Shown piece by piece: positions 57,285 through 64,000 of a DNA stretch of 64,000 nt. The DNA is taken from positions 97,414-161,413 of the forward strand of contig CANFKE010000004.1 in the NCBI GenBank assembly GCA_947447465.1, read 5' to 3'. Origin of the DNA: Chitinophagaceae bacterium. GTDB lineage: Bacteria; Bacteroidota; Bacteroidia; Chitinophagales; Chitinophagaceae. Position 1 is the first letter of the stretch, and every line of letters starts with the position of its first letter. A program made the position numbers and the translations under genes. A model generated the notes under the pieces. The model was not told the origin of the DNA, did no database searches, and saw only the letters and a list, made by a program, of their open reading frames with translations.

Positions 57285-58712
57285 ATGATGCCTCTTAAGA
57301 AAACAAAGATTGTAGCCACTGTTGGTCCGGCTTGCAATAATTACGAACAGCTTCTTGCTTTAGTGCAGGAGGGTGTCAATGTATTCAGACTTAACTTCTC
57401 TCACGGTACCCACGCCCAGCATGATCTTGTGATAGGTTATATCCGAAAGATCAATCTGGAATATGGTTATAACATTGCTATCTTGGCCGATCTGCAAGGG
57501 CCTAAGCTAAGGGTAGGTGATCTTGAGAACGATGCCATAGATTTTGCAGCCGGCGACGAATTTTGCTTTACCAATCAAAAGATGGTTGGCAATAAGACAC
57601 ACATATATCTATCTTACCCCGATCTCTATGCCGACGTAAGAATAGGGGAGAAGATTCTTATAGACGACGGTAAGATAGAGGTAATGGTCACTGAAGTCAC
57701 CGAAGATCATCTGGTAAAAGTTAGGGTGCTCAACTCAGGTACGTTATTGCCTAAGAAGGGCGTCAATTTGCCTGATACTGCTATATCATTACCTTCTCTT
57801 ACAGAAAAAGATCTTGCTGACCTGGCATTCATTCTTACAAAGCAGGTAGATTGGATAGCGCTCTCTTTCGTTCGCCGTCCTGAAGATGTAGCGGATCTCA
57901 GGTCCAGGATCAGAGAGGCGGGTAGTAGTGCCAAGATCATTTCTAAGATAGAGAAGCCTGAGGCATTAAAGTATCTCAGAGATATTATTATTGGCTCTGA
58001 TGCTATCATGGTAGCTCGCGGAGATCTGGGTGTAGAACTGCCTTTGGAGCAGGTGCCGATGATACAAAAGAAGATAGTGAGAATGTGTATCCATAGGGCT
58101 AAGCCGGTCATTATTGCTACACAGATGATGGAGAATATGATAGATCGTACACGCCCTAACAGAAGTGAGATAACTGATGTTGCGAATGCTGTCTTGGAGG
58201 GTGCAGATGCTGTGATGCTGAGTGCGGAAACTGCTGCAGGGCATTACCCGCAGTTGGTCATCAAAACTATGGTCAATATCATTGTTGAAGCTGAAAAGGA
58301 GCAGACAGTTTATAACCGTAATCTCACCCCGCAGCCGCACTCTCCGTCTTTTTTAAGCGATGCATTGTGCTATAATGCCTGCGAGATATCGCGTGCTATA
58401 AATGCTGATGCATTGGTGGGCATGACGCAGTCTGGCTATACAGGGTTTATGTTATCCAGCTATCGTCCCCATGCGCCTATATATATCTTCACACAGCATC
58501 GTTCACTGGTCAATCAGTTGAGTCTGAGCTGGGGTGTACAGGCGTTCTATTACAACAGTGACAAAGACCTTGATGAGACTATCAAGGATCACACCACTAT
58601 TCTAAAGGAAAAATTTCTGCTCAAGGAAAATGATGTTACGGTCAATACCGGTAGCACGCCTTTTTATGAGCATTTGCCTACCAATACGTTGAGAATAACA
58701 AAGGTAAAATAG
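57285..58712 (+). CDS. pyk: Pyruvate kinase
   Basis: 475 residues. N-terminal KIVATVGPACNN, the substrate and metal block FRLNFSHGTH, IISKIEKPEAL with the catalytic Lys, MVARGDLGVELPLEQVP, and IIATQMMENMI are all present. It converts phosphoenolpyruvate and ADP to pyruvate and ATP. The C-terminal domain (from about residue 360) is complete. Starts 15 bases after pfkA, ends two bases before the ROK gene start; the pairing pfkA-pyk is common, but not inside a sugar uptake operon. Confidence 0.96.
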   Translation: MMPLKKTKIVATVGPACNNYEQLLALVQEGVNVFRLNFSHGTHAQHDLVIGYIRKINLEYGYNIAILADLQGPKLRVGDLENDAIDFAAGDEFCFTNQKMVGNKTHIYLSYPDLYADVRIGEKILIDDGKIEVMVTEVTEDHLVKVRVLNSGTLLPKKGVNLPDTAISLPSLTEKDLADLAFILTKQVDWIALSFVRRPEDVADLRSRIREAGSSAKIISKIEKPEALKYLRDIIIGSDAIMVARGDLGVELPLEQVPMIQKKIVRMCIHRAKPVIIATQMMENMIDRTRPNRSEITDVANAVLEGADAVMLSAETAAGHYPQLVIKTMVNIIVEAEKEQTVYNRNLTPQPHSPSFLSDALCYNACEISRAINADALVGMTQSGYTGFMLSSYRPHAPIYIFTQHRSLVNQLSLSWGVQAFYYNSDKDLDETIKDHTTILKEKFLLKENDVTVNTGSTPFYEHLPTNTLRITKVK

Positions 58713-58714
58713 CA

Positions 58715-59656
58715 ATGATCTCAGCAATAGGTATAGACATTGGAGGTACCAATACCGTTGTTGGATTGGTGGCAGGTAGCGTGGTTTTGGAGCGTCGTGT
58801 TATGAGGACAAAAGGCGCAACTGATCTGGATAGATATGTCAAAGATATAGCGCACATTATTGAGGCAATTGCACTCGATTATCCGCATTGCAATATTGTC
58901 GGGATAGGTATTGGTGCGCCTAATGCTGATGCAGTATCTGGTCATATATATCATCCGGTGAATTTGCCATGGAAAGGTGAAGTTCCCCTTACGCAATTAC
59001 TTACTGCTCGTACAGGTCTCAGGTCTTATCTTATTAATGATGCTACTGCTGCTGTTATTGGTGAAATGAGGTTTGGTAACAGTAGTAACCTTACCGACTT
59101 TATGGTCATTACTTTGGGTACCGGTATAGGGAGTGGTATTGTTGCCAACGGCCAGCTTGTTTCCGGTATAGGCGGCCTTGCAGGTGAACTGGGACATGTC
59201 ATTGCTGTACCCGGTGGTCGCTCATGCTCCTGTGGCAGATCCGGCTGTCTGGAAACCTACGCCTCAGCAACCGGCTTGGTCAATACTGCTATCGAGAGGG
59301 TAAGGTCGGGTGCAGACACGGTTCTCAATAGTAAACCTGTAATGGATATAACTGCAGAATATGTTTATAATGCTGCACTTGCAGGTGATGCAGTTGCTAT
59401 TGGTGTCTTTGAGCATACCGGGTTCATATTGGGTACAACTCTTGCTGATGTGATCGCTTTATTAGCACCGCAGGCGTTAGTATTTATGGGTGGACTGGCA
59501 CACGCCGGAGATATGTTGCTGGTGCCCGTTGCGCAGGCCGCTGATGCCGGAATGCTTAAGGCTTTAAAGGGTAGGGTAGCCTTTACCAGATCTGTCCTTC
59601 CCGATTCTGATGCTGCAATATTGGGTGCAGCTCAATTAGTATTTGATAATAGGTAA
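58715..59656 (+). CDS. ROK-family sugar kinase, probable glucokinase
   Basis: 313 residues. Phosphate-1 motif GIDIGGTNTVVGLV, the catalytic Asp in LINDATAAVIGE, ATP-binding ITLGTGIGSGIV, and the zinc site GELGHVI...CSCGRSGCLE identify a ROK kinase; the cluster of Cys with His is the ROK zinc site. As last gene of the operon it would phosphorylate glucose released from the disaccharide, complementing the PfkB kinase. Terminator follows. Confidence 0.9.
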   Translation: MISAIGIDIGGTNTVVGLVAGSVVLERRVMRTKGATDLDRYVKDIAHIIEAIALDYPHCNIVGIGIGAPNADAVSGHIYHPVNLPWKGEVPLTQLLTARTGLRSYLINDATAAVIGEMRFGNSSNLTDFMVITLGTGIGSGIVANGQLVSGIGGLAGELGHVIAVPGGRSCSCGRSGCLETYASATGLVNTAIERVRSGADTVLNSKPVMDITAEYVYNAALAGDAVAIGVFEHTGFILGTTLADVIALLAPQALVFMGGLAHAGDMLLVPVAQAADAGMLKALKGRVAFTRSVLPDSDAAILGAAQLVFDNR

Positions 59657-59694
59657 GAATTCAGTGAAGTCTTTGCGCTCAACAGCTATAGATC

Positions 59695-59728
59695 AAAAAA
59701 GCCAATCAAATAAATGATTGGCTTTTTT
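59695..59728 (+). terminator. Terminator of the sugar operon
   Basis: 14-bp stem AAAAAAGCCAATCA / TGATTGGCTTTTTT around AATAAA, with a T run. It marks the end of the eight-gene operon and lies 38 bases past the ROK stop. Confidence 0.9.
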
Positions 59729-59883
59729 TGTAGCATGTACGGGAACAGAACCAACTAAATTTAGACAACAAAAAATCAATTTATACAGTAAAATCAATAC
59801 TTCTATTCCCTTTCCATTGTTACTTTTTCCCTTTTTTTCATACATTTTGTTACTCTGTTGTTACTTGAAAATGAGATTTCACT

Positions 59884-59891
59884 TACCTTTG
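59884..59891 (+). promoter_or_regulatory. -7 promoter element of the integrase gene
   Basis: TACCTTTG, exact TAnnTTTG match, 35 bases before the ATG at 59927. Nearby TTG words (59858, 59865) are at 23 and 16 bases, so the -33 element is unclear. Confidence 0.4.
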
Positions 59892-59926
59892 CATTGTTAA
59901 TATTTCAATTAAATATAGCAAGCGAT

Positions 59927-60997
59927 ATGAGTGTAAAGTTGAGAAAAAGAAAAAACGCTGACGAGACCACTACTCTCTATTTGGATATATATCATAACGG
60001 TAAACGACAATATGAATTTCTTAAGCATCTAAAACTTGAGAAGATAACTAGTCCAAAGCATCGTGTTGATAACAAGAATAATCTCGCTTTAGCTCAGGAT
60101 ATTTGCATTAAGCGAGCTCAGGAACTAGCTGGTAATGATTACGATATTCAGGCAAAGTATAAAAGTAGAATCGATTTTATAGAATACTATCAGAAGTATA
60201 TTGATAAGTATACCAATAAGGATAAAAGGGTCATTACAAGTTCTTTGTTCAAGTTCAAAGAATTTATGAAAAAGGAAGGTTATAAAAATCTTCAACTAAA
60301 TCAAGTAACAGAAAATCTTGTCTATGAATTTAAGAGCTACCTTGAAGGTTGTCTGAACGGAGAAAGTCCAGCTAATTATTTTAGCAAGTTCAAAAAAGTA
60401 ATAAGGCAAGCTTGCAGAGAAAAATTATTAGTCATTAACCCAACGCAAGACATATCAATAAAACGTCAGGAAGGACTAAAAAAAGAGGTGCTGACAATTG
60501 AGGATATTCGTTTGCTGGCAAATACAACCGCAGGTAATGAAAATGTAAAACGAGCATTTTTGTTTTCATGTTTCACTGGCCTCAGATTTTGCGATATAGT
60601 GTCCATGCAATGGAAACACATTGACCTTAATAACCAAAGATTATCGCTCACTCAATCTAAAACTGGTCAAAAAGTTACAGTAAATTTGCATGTGACTGCA
60701 ATACAAATATTAGGTGAAAGTGGTGAAAGCAATGATCAGGTCTTTATTCTACCATCTCATACCGCTTGCACTAAAGATGTAAAGCATTGGGTAAAAAAAG
60801 CAGGTATTAACAAACATATTACTTGGCATTGCGCACGTCACTCATTTGCAACCAATCTTATTTTCTTCGGTGCAGATATTACTACTGCAAGTAACTTATT
60901 AGGTCATACAAGTTTGAGATATACTCAACGATACACGAGAGTGGTAAATGATATGAAACGTGATGCAATTGATAGCTTGCCAACCATTCAATTTTAA
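59927..60997 (+). CDS. Tyrosine recombinase (integrase) of a genomic island
   Basis: 356 residues from ATG 59927 (MSVKLRKRKN); the 23 upstream codons of the longest frame cover the promoter. N-terminal arm-binding and SAM-like domain (to about residue 175), then the catalytic domain with Arg in FTGLRFCDIVSMQWK, His-x-x-Arg in HCARHSFAT, His in LLGHTSLRYT and Tyr in RYTRVV. This is the Bacteroidota type of phage/conjugative-element integrase. It sits at the left edge of an AT-rich segment; attachment sites were not found. Confidence 0.93.
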   Translation: MSVKLRKRKNADETTTLYLDIYHNGKRQYEFLKHLKLEKITSPKHRVDNKNNLALAQDICIKRAQELAGNDYDIQAKYKSRIDFIEYYQKYIDKYTNKDKRVITSSLFKFKEFMKKEGYKNLQLNQVTENLVYEFKSYLEGCLNGESPANYFSKFKKVIRQACREKLLVINPTQDISIKRQEGLKKEVLTIEDIRLLANTTAGNENVKRAFLFSCFTGLRFCDIVSMQWKHIDLNNQRLSLTQSKTGQKVTVNLHVTAIQILGESGESNDQVFILPSHTACTKDVKHWVKKAGINKHITWHCARHSFATNLIFFGADITTASNLLGHTSLRYTQRYTRVVNDMKRDAIDSLPTIQF

Positions 60998-61000
60998 TGT

Positions 61001-61960
61001 ATGGCAAACGAAAATATTAATTTGATGTTTGAAATAGAAACATCCTCCGTTATTGAAGCAGTTGAAAACGATTGGACAACATTTCAGCATGTTGATTTGA
61101 TTAAGTTGAGTTCGTCCCTGAATACTGTATTACTCAGAGAGAGAAAAGGTGAAGTGCTCATCTCACAATCTGAACAGCCACAATATTTTGAAAATACTAT
61201 AAAACGCAGAAATGATGAGCTTAGTGATATAATGAATAAAAGGCGATGCCCTATTCCTAGTTGGTTTCTTGAAAACAGTGATGCTCCCGGGGTAATTTCA
61301 ATATTACCAATTGATGTTTCGATTAAGCTTCCTATAACTGATGATTATTTCAATCAATTCTGCGCTTTTCGATTAGCGACTTTAGAATCTAAATTGGTAC
61401 CTGAATTTATGAAGTATCAATTTATTAACTCATTTAAGAGCGATACAGTTGAGTTTAGAAGGGCTATGCAATTTATTTTAGCTGGTTTCGAGACTGTTAT
61501 TGGAGCTAGGAGGAGTGTTATTGTAGAAACATTGAACTTAGAATATTTTATTGTCAAATCTAAATCTGAATATGTTGAGACGACTACCGTGGTTGATTCA
61601 AATTCACCTATTGAAGTGCTGAAATCAATTAAGAATGATAATTTGGAAGTTATAGTGTCTATTAAACATAAGACATTTATTGAAATAGAAAATGTGCTTT
61701 TTGATCGAAAGTTCATTAACGCCTCCTATGAGTGGCAAAAGGAAAAAGTAAAACTTGTTACATTTATTCATGTTTTACATAAGAATAAATATTTTAGGAA
61801 TACATATCTCAGAGAGGACAAAACTTTGAGTCCGTCAATTAGGCGTTTTTTCGAAAAACGTTACAATCAACAAATTGATGATGCATTCAAGCCGTCTAAT
61901 TTTGACGAAGTTCAATTCAGAAAACACTTTATTGATTTCACTTTCGTGGAGGCAGTTTAG
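61001..61960 (+). CDS. Island protein of unknown function next to integrase
   Basis: 319 residues, starting three bases after the integrase stop and so probably cotranscribed. No signal peptide or membrane segment. Predominantly alpha/beta and rich in Asn, Lys and Ile, with AT-rich codon use like the integrase. The C-terminal block (SPSIRRFFEKRYNQQIDDA) and the KNKYFRNTYLREDKTLS segment look like DNA-binding helices, but no family is recognised. Confidence 0.75.
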   Translation: MANENINLMFEIETSSVIEAVENDWTTFQHVDLIKLSSSLNTVLLRERKGEVLISQSEQPQYFENTIKRRNDELSDIMNKRRCPIPSWFLENSDAPGVISILPIDVSIKLPITDDYFNQFCAFRLATLESKLVPEFMKYQFINSFKSDTVEFRRAMQFILAGFETVIGARRSVIVETLNLEYFIVKSKSEYVETTTVVDSNSPIEVLKSIKNDNLEVIVSIKHKTFIEIENVLFDRKFINASYEWQKEKVKLVTFIHVLHKNKYFRNTYLREDKTLSPSIRRFFEKRYNQQIDDAFKPSNFDEVQFRKHFIDFTFVEAV

Positions 61961-62162
61961 AGTTAAGGCATCCCCGTTTTCGATTATTTTATCCCCAAAA
62001 AAACCCCGTTTTCAACTCGAAATTTAGCCTGAAACACTTTACTGGCAAGCGTTATGTAGGTTTTGGGAACGTCCCCGTTTTTTCAACATTTTTTTTAGTC
62101 ATACTACCTTTGGGTCGTCAGTTCTAAAACAATTGACTTTTTATAAAAACTCAAAAAAATAA
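61961..62162. other. Spacer with three CCCCGTTTT repeats
   Basis: CCCCGTTTT occurs at 61972-61980, 62004-62012 and 62073-62081, twice followed by CAA, and ATCCCC at 61991 is a partial copy. TACCTTTG (62105-62112) is an exact -7 element for the downstream HTH gene. The repeats could be binding sites of the integrase or the excisionase-like protein. Confidence 0.4.
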
Positions 62163-62480
62163 ATGACAATGAAAAAGACACTAATTACGCAACATGATTT
62201 TCTCAGCATTGTAAACATGCTAGCGAAGATAGAAGCCAAGATCATAGCTTCTAAGCCGATTCTCACCTTCAATGAAGTGGTCGCCTACACAGGTCTCTCA
62301 AAGAGTTACCTGTACAAAATGACGAGCGCCGGAATAATACCATATTCAAAGCCCAATGGCAAACAGCTCTATTTCAGTAAAGATGCAATTGATTCGTGGT
62401 TAATGAGCAATAAGGTTAAGACTCAGAATGAAATTGATTATGCGGCAATTACACATGTCGGCTTAAACAGGGCCAAGTAA
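62163..62480 (+). CDS. Excisionase-like HTH protein
   Basis: 105 residues. The core (residues about 40-90: TFNEVVAYTGLSKSYLYKMT ... NGKQLYFSKDAIDSWLMSN) is a winged MerR/excisionase-type HTH (HTH_17) that recognises attachment or promoter DNA. ATG 62163 and ATG 62169 are both possible starts. Such proteins accompany tyrosine recombinases in Bacteroidota islands, and act as excision directionality factors or regulators. Confidence 0.85.
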   Translation: MTMKKTLITQHDFLSIVNMLAKIEAKIIASKPILTFNEVVAYTGLSKSYLYKMTSAGIIPYSKPNGKQLYFSKDAIDSWLMSNKVKTQNEIDYAAITHVGLNRAK

Positions 62481-62539
62481 TACCAGCCTATTGGCTGAGC
62501 CATCACTAACTTAATAAATTATTCTAAAAATTAATTACA

Positions 62540-62914
62540 ATGAATTGTACCCGATATGGGTGTGACTGCCCAATTCCAGATACCCGCCGTAGCGATGCAA
62601 AATACTGCTCTAAAAAATGCTACAAGGAAGCTAAAAAAGAACGTGATAGTGCAGGCTACTATAAGCGATCGTTGTTTTATGATAATATAAAACACAATGA
62701 CAATATCCTCAGTATCCTTTTTGAATTTCAGCATGAGATTCCGAGGCAAGATCTTGAAAACGTCCATTTCAATTTTGATAATTATGTCAGCACTGATTAC
62801 ATAGACGGGGAAAAGTTGTTCCTCATGCATAGGTATGCCTACTCTATACGCCACAGACCTGATGACGTTTGGATCAAGATCTGGGAAATAGGACAAGAGC
62901 TTATGGGTGAGTAA
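62540..62914 (+). CDS. Zinc-ribbon protein of the island
   Basis: 124 residues. The N-terminus has Cys pairs (MNCTRYGCDC, KYCSKKC) with spacing C-x4-C-x-C and C-x3-C, a likely zinc-binding ribbon as in short island-borne proteins (RRSDAKYCSKKCYKEAKKE). The remainder is helical, with many charged residues, unknown fold. It lies 60 bases after the HTH gene on the same strand and may be in the same transcript. Confidence 0.72.
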   Translation: MNCTRYGCDCPIPDTRRSDAKYCSKKCYKEAKKERDSAGYYKRSLFYDNIKHNDNILSILFEFQHEIPRQDLENVHFNFDNYVSTDYIDGEKLFLMHRYAYSIRHRPDDVWIKIWEIGQELMGE

Positions 62915-63085
62915 GTGCGTTATATTAAAACAGAAAATGGACGCTTCTCCCCACATAATGCATTCATATTTTGTTCAAATAATTAATATTTCAGTTAATT
63001 TCTTTGATTATTAAGAATTAGCTTCTTATACAATTGGAATAGATCTCCCACTCTTGAAAATCTTACAAGATCATTGGGTATTTAC

Positions 63086-63146
63086 ATGTTGTTAATTAAC
63101 AACATTAATATGACGATTATTAGACAATGAAAACAATGTCTAATAA
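63086..63146. other. Paired palindromes in AT-rich spacer
   Basis: ATGTTGTTAATTAACAACAT (63086-63105) is a perfect 20-bp palindrome. Eleven bases on, TTATTAGACA (63117-63126) pairs with TGTCTAATAA (63137-63146). They may be a terminator or a protein site of the island. The rest of 62915-63380 shows no coding frame I can support. Confidence 0.45.
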
Positions 63147-63380
63147 CCTTTTCTATAACTAGTAAACTCTGCACTCAAATGCGACTCTTGAGATGATGCT
63201 GCCATTAGGTAGACTTTGAGGAATCTCCTGGTATTGTTGTAAATAATGAAGGCGTGAAATACAGCCTATTCAACAAAACCAAATGCTTCAGTGATTTCGC
63301 TAATCCTCACGTATGTTTAGACACCAGTGCTATCGTTAGTCCCCATAGCCTCTAGAATATCCAAGATATTAGCGGTCGGT

Positions 63381-63872
63381 CAGGTTGTAGAATCTCCATA
63401 GCCTAAGACGATTATTCACGCGTTTAGGACAATAGTGACAGATTTTGAAGTCAATTATGGGATAGTAATTTAAAAGGCAGGATTTCAGGTTGGATCTTAT
63501 GATGCTGCAAAACACACGAATATTCTACTATTAAACTGGGATGAATTTCAAGAATATTATAAGAATAAGTGGATTATGAAAACACAATTCCGGTCATCTC
63601 ATCAGACCAAACTTTTATATGGTTATGTAGCTGTAGGGTTTTCAGTTTTTTTCAAAAAGCAATATAACAATTTCTCTAACCTTGAATTAAATTAATTCAA
63701 TTTACTATGCTTAAAACACTTAAATATTGCTTTTTATTCTTATGATTTAGTCCATAAAAATTTACAAACAAACCACTTTTGCATTGACGAATTTGAAAGA
63801 ACCTTTAACAATGCTGAAATGGATTTCAAAAGAAAATTTGACTCCGTTCAAGAGTATTTTAATTTTTTAACT
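63381..63872 (+). pseudogene. Remnant of an Mrr-like restriction endonuclease gene
   Basis: One frame reads TIIHAFRTIVTDFEVNYGI, then VI and a TAA stop (63471-63473), then AGFQVGSYDAAKHTN, LLLNWDEFQEYYKNKW and further residues to another TAA at 63693, after which it continues (KHLNIAFYSYDLVHKNLQTN, EFERTFNN) up to the repeat at 63875. The order GIVI-KAGFQxGxYDAAKxTN-NWDEFQE is what I know from the C-terminal half of Mrr-type restriction endonucleases. At least two stops and no start codon make it non-functional. The family is a recollection, not a search result. Confidence 0.5.
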
Positions 63873-63874
63873 GT

Positions 63875-63918
63875 CTATTCCGGTGATGTTGACCCACTAT
63901 TCCGGTGATGTTGACCCA
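63875..63918. repeat. Perfect tandem 22-bp repeat, likely insertion-sequence end
   Basis: Two adjacent identical copies of CTATTCCGGTGATGTTGACC plus CA (63875-63896, 63897-63918). Multiple terminal repeats containing GTTGACCCA are the usual ends of IS21-family elements in Bacteroidota. Confidence 0.6.
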
Positions 63919-64000
63919 CCTGTGAGTTTGGTAGTAAATGAAAGAGCTTGATGATACAGCTAAGGTAATTATTTCTTTGTTCTTCTTGAGTTTCCCTTTA
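63919..64000. mobile_element. Left end of an IS21-like element, cut by window edge
   Basis: After the tandem repeats the last 82 bases are outside any recognisable host gene. A frame MKELDDTAKVIISLFFLSFP starts at ATG 63938 and is still open at the edge, but I cannot identify it as a transposase. The IS assignment rests on the terminal repeats alone. Confidence 0.35.

Overview
The window looks like chromosomal DNA of a Bacteroidota bacterium, probably of the Chitinophagaceae or a nearby family. The evidence is type IX secretion (T9SS) C-terminal sorting domains, promoters of the TTTG-N19/20-TAnnTTTG type, a short 84-residue ATP synthase epsilon subunit, paired ECF sigma and outer-membrane barrel genes, and weak Shine-Dalgarno signals. 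I see no tRNA, rRNA or CRISPR array.

Layout. 0-3.3 kb: two neighbouring T9SS-secreted repeat proteins sharing an almost identical C-terminal coding segment; the first runs off the left edge. 3.4-7.6 kb: a class 3 lipase, then a leftward parA-parB-YkgJ operon and a metallo-hydrolase. 7.6-8.5 kb: a gene-poor stretch with iterated GTGGCA motifs and a cluster of near-consensus DnaA boxes, a candidate origin or segregation region. 8.5-11.4 kb: a barrel protein and atpD-atpC. 11.6-14.9 kb: a TPR histidine kinase, the remains of a second kinase and an intact stand-alone receiver. 15-21.2 kb: RNA methyltransferase, AlkB-like dioxygenase, serine hydrolase, pseudouridine synthase, aspartase and acyl-CoA thioesterase. 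21.6-26.2 kb: a giant soluble multi-PAS/GAF kinase whose N-terminal receiver has lost its phospho-acceptor. 26.3-43.3 kb: mostly housekeeping genes (pth, AI-2E-family permease, YHYH protein, a second TPR kinase, AlkC-like glycosylase, Sua5, ALDH7-type dehydrogenase, OmpH, APC permease, RfaE1-like kinase). 43.3-46.7 kb: an ECF sigma gene with a 923-residue partner that appears to span the whole envelope.

48.8-59.7 kb is the most coherent system: a divergent LacI repressor, an operator cluster, then an eight-gene rightward operon: TonB receptor, SLC45-type sugar/proton symporter, (alpha/alpha)6 glycosidase, PfkB sugar kinase, a 71-residue unknown, 6-phosphofructokinase, pyruvate kinase and ROK kinase. 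I read it as a sucrose-like disaccharide route from outer-membrane uptake to glycolytic commitment and pyruvate formation under one switch.

59.7-64 kb is an AT-rich island: tyrosine recombinase, an unknown 319-residue protein, an excisionase-like HTH protein, a zinc-ribbon protein, the decayed remains of what looks like an Mrr-type restriction endonuclease, and a tandem 22-bp repeat that looks like the end of an insertion sequence continuing beyond the right edge.
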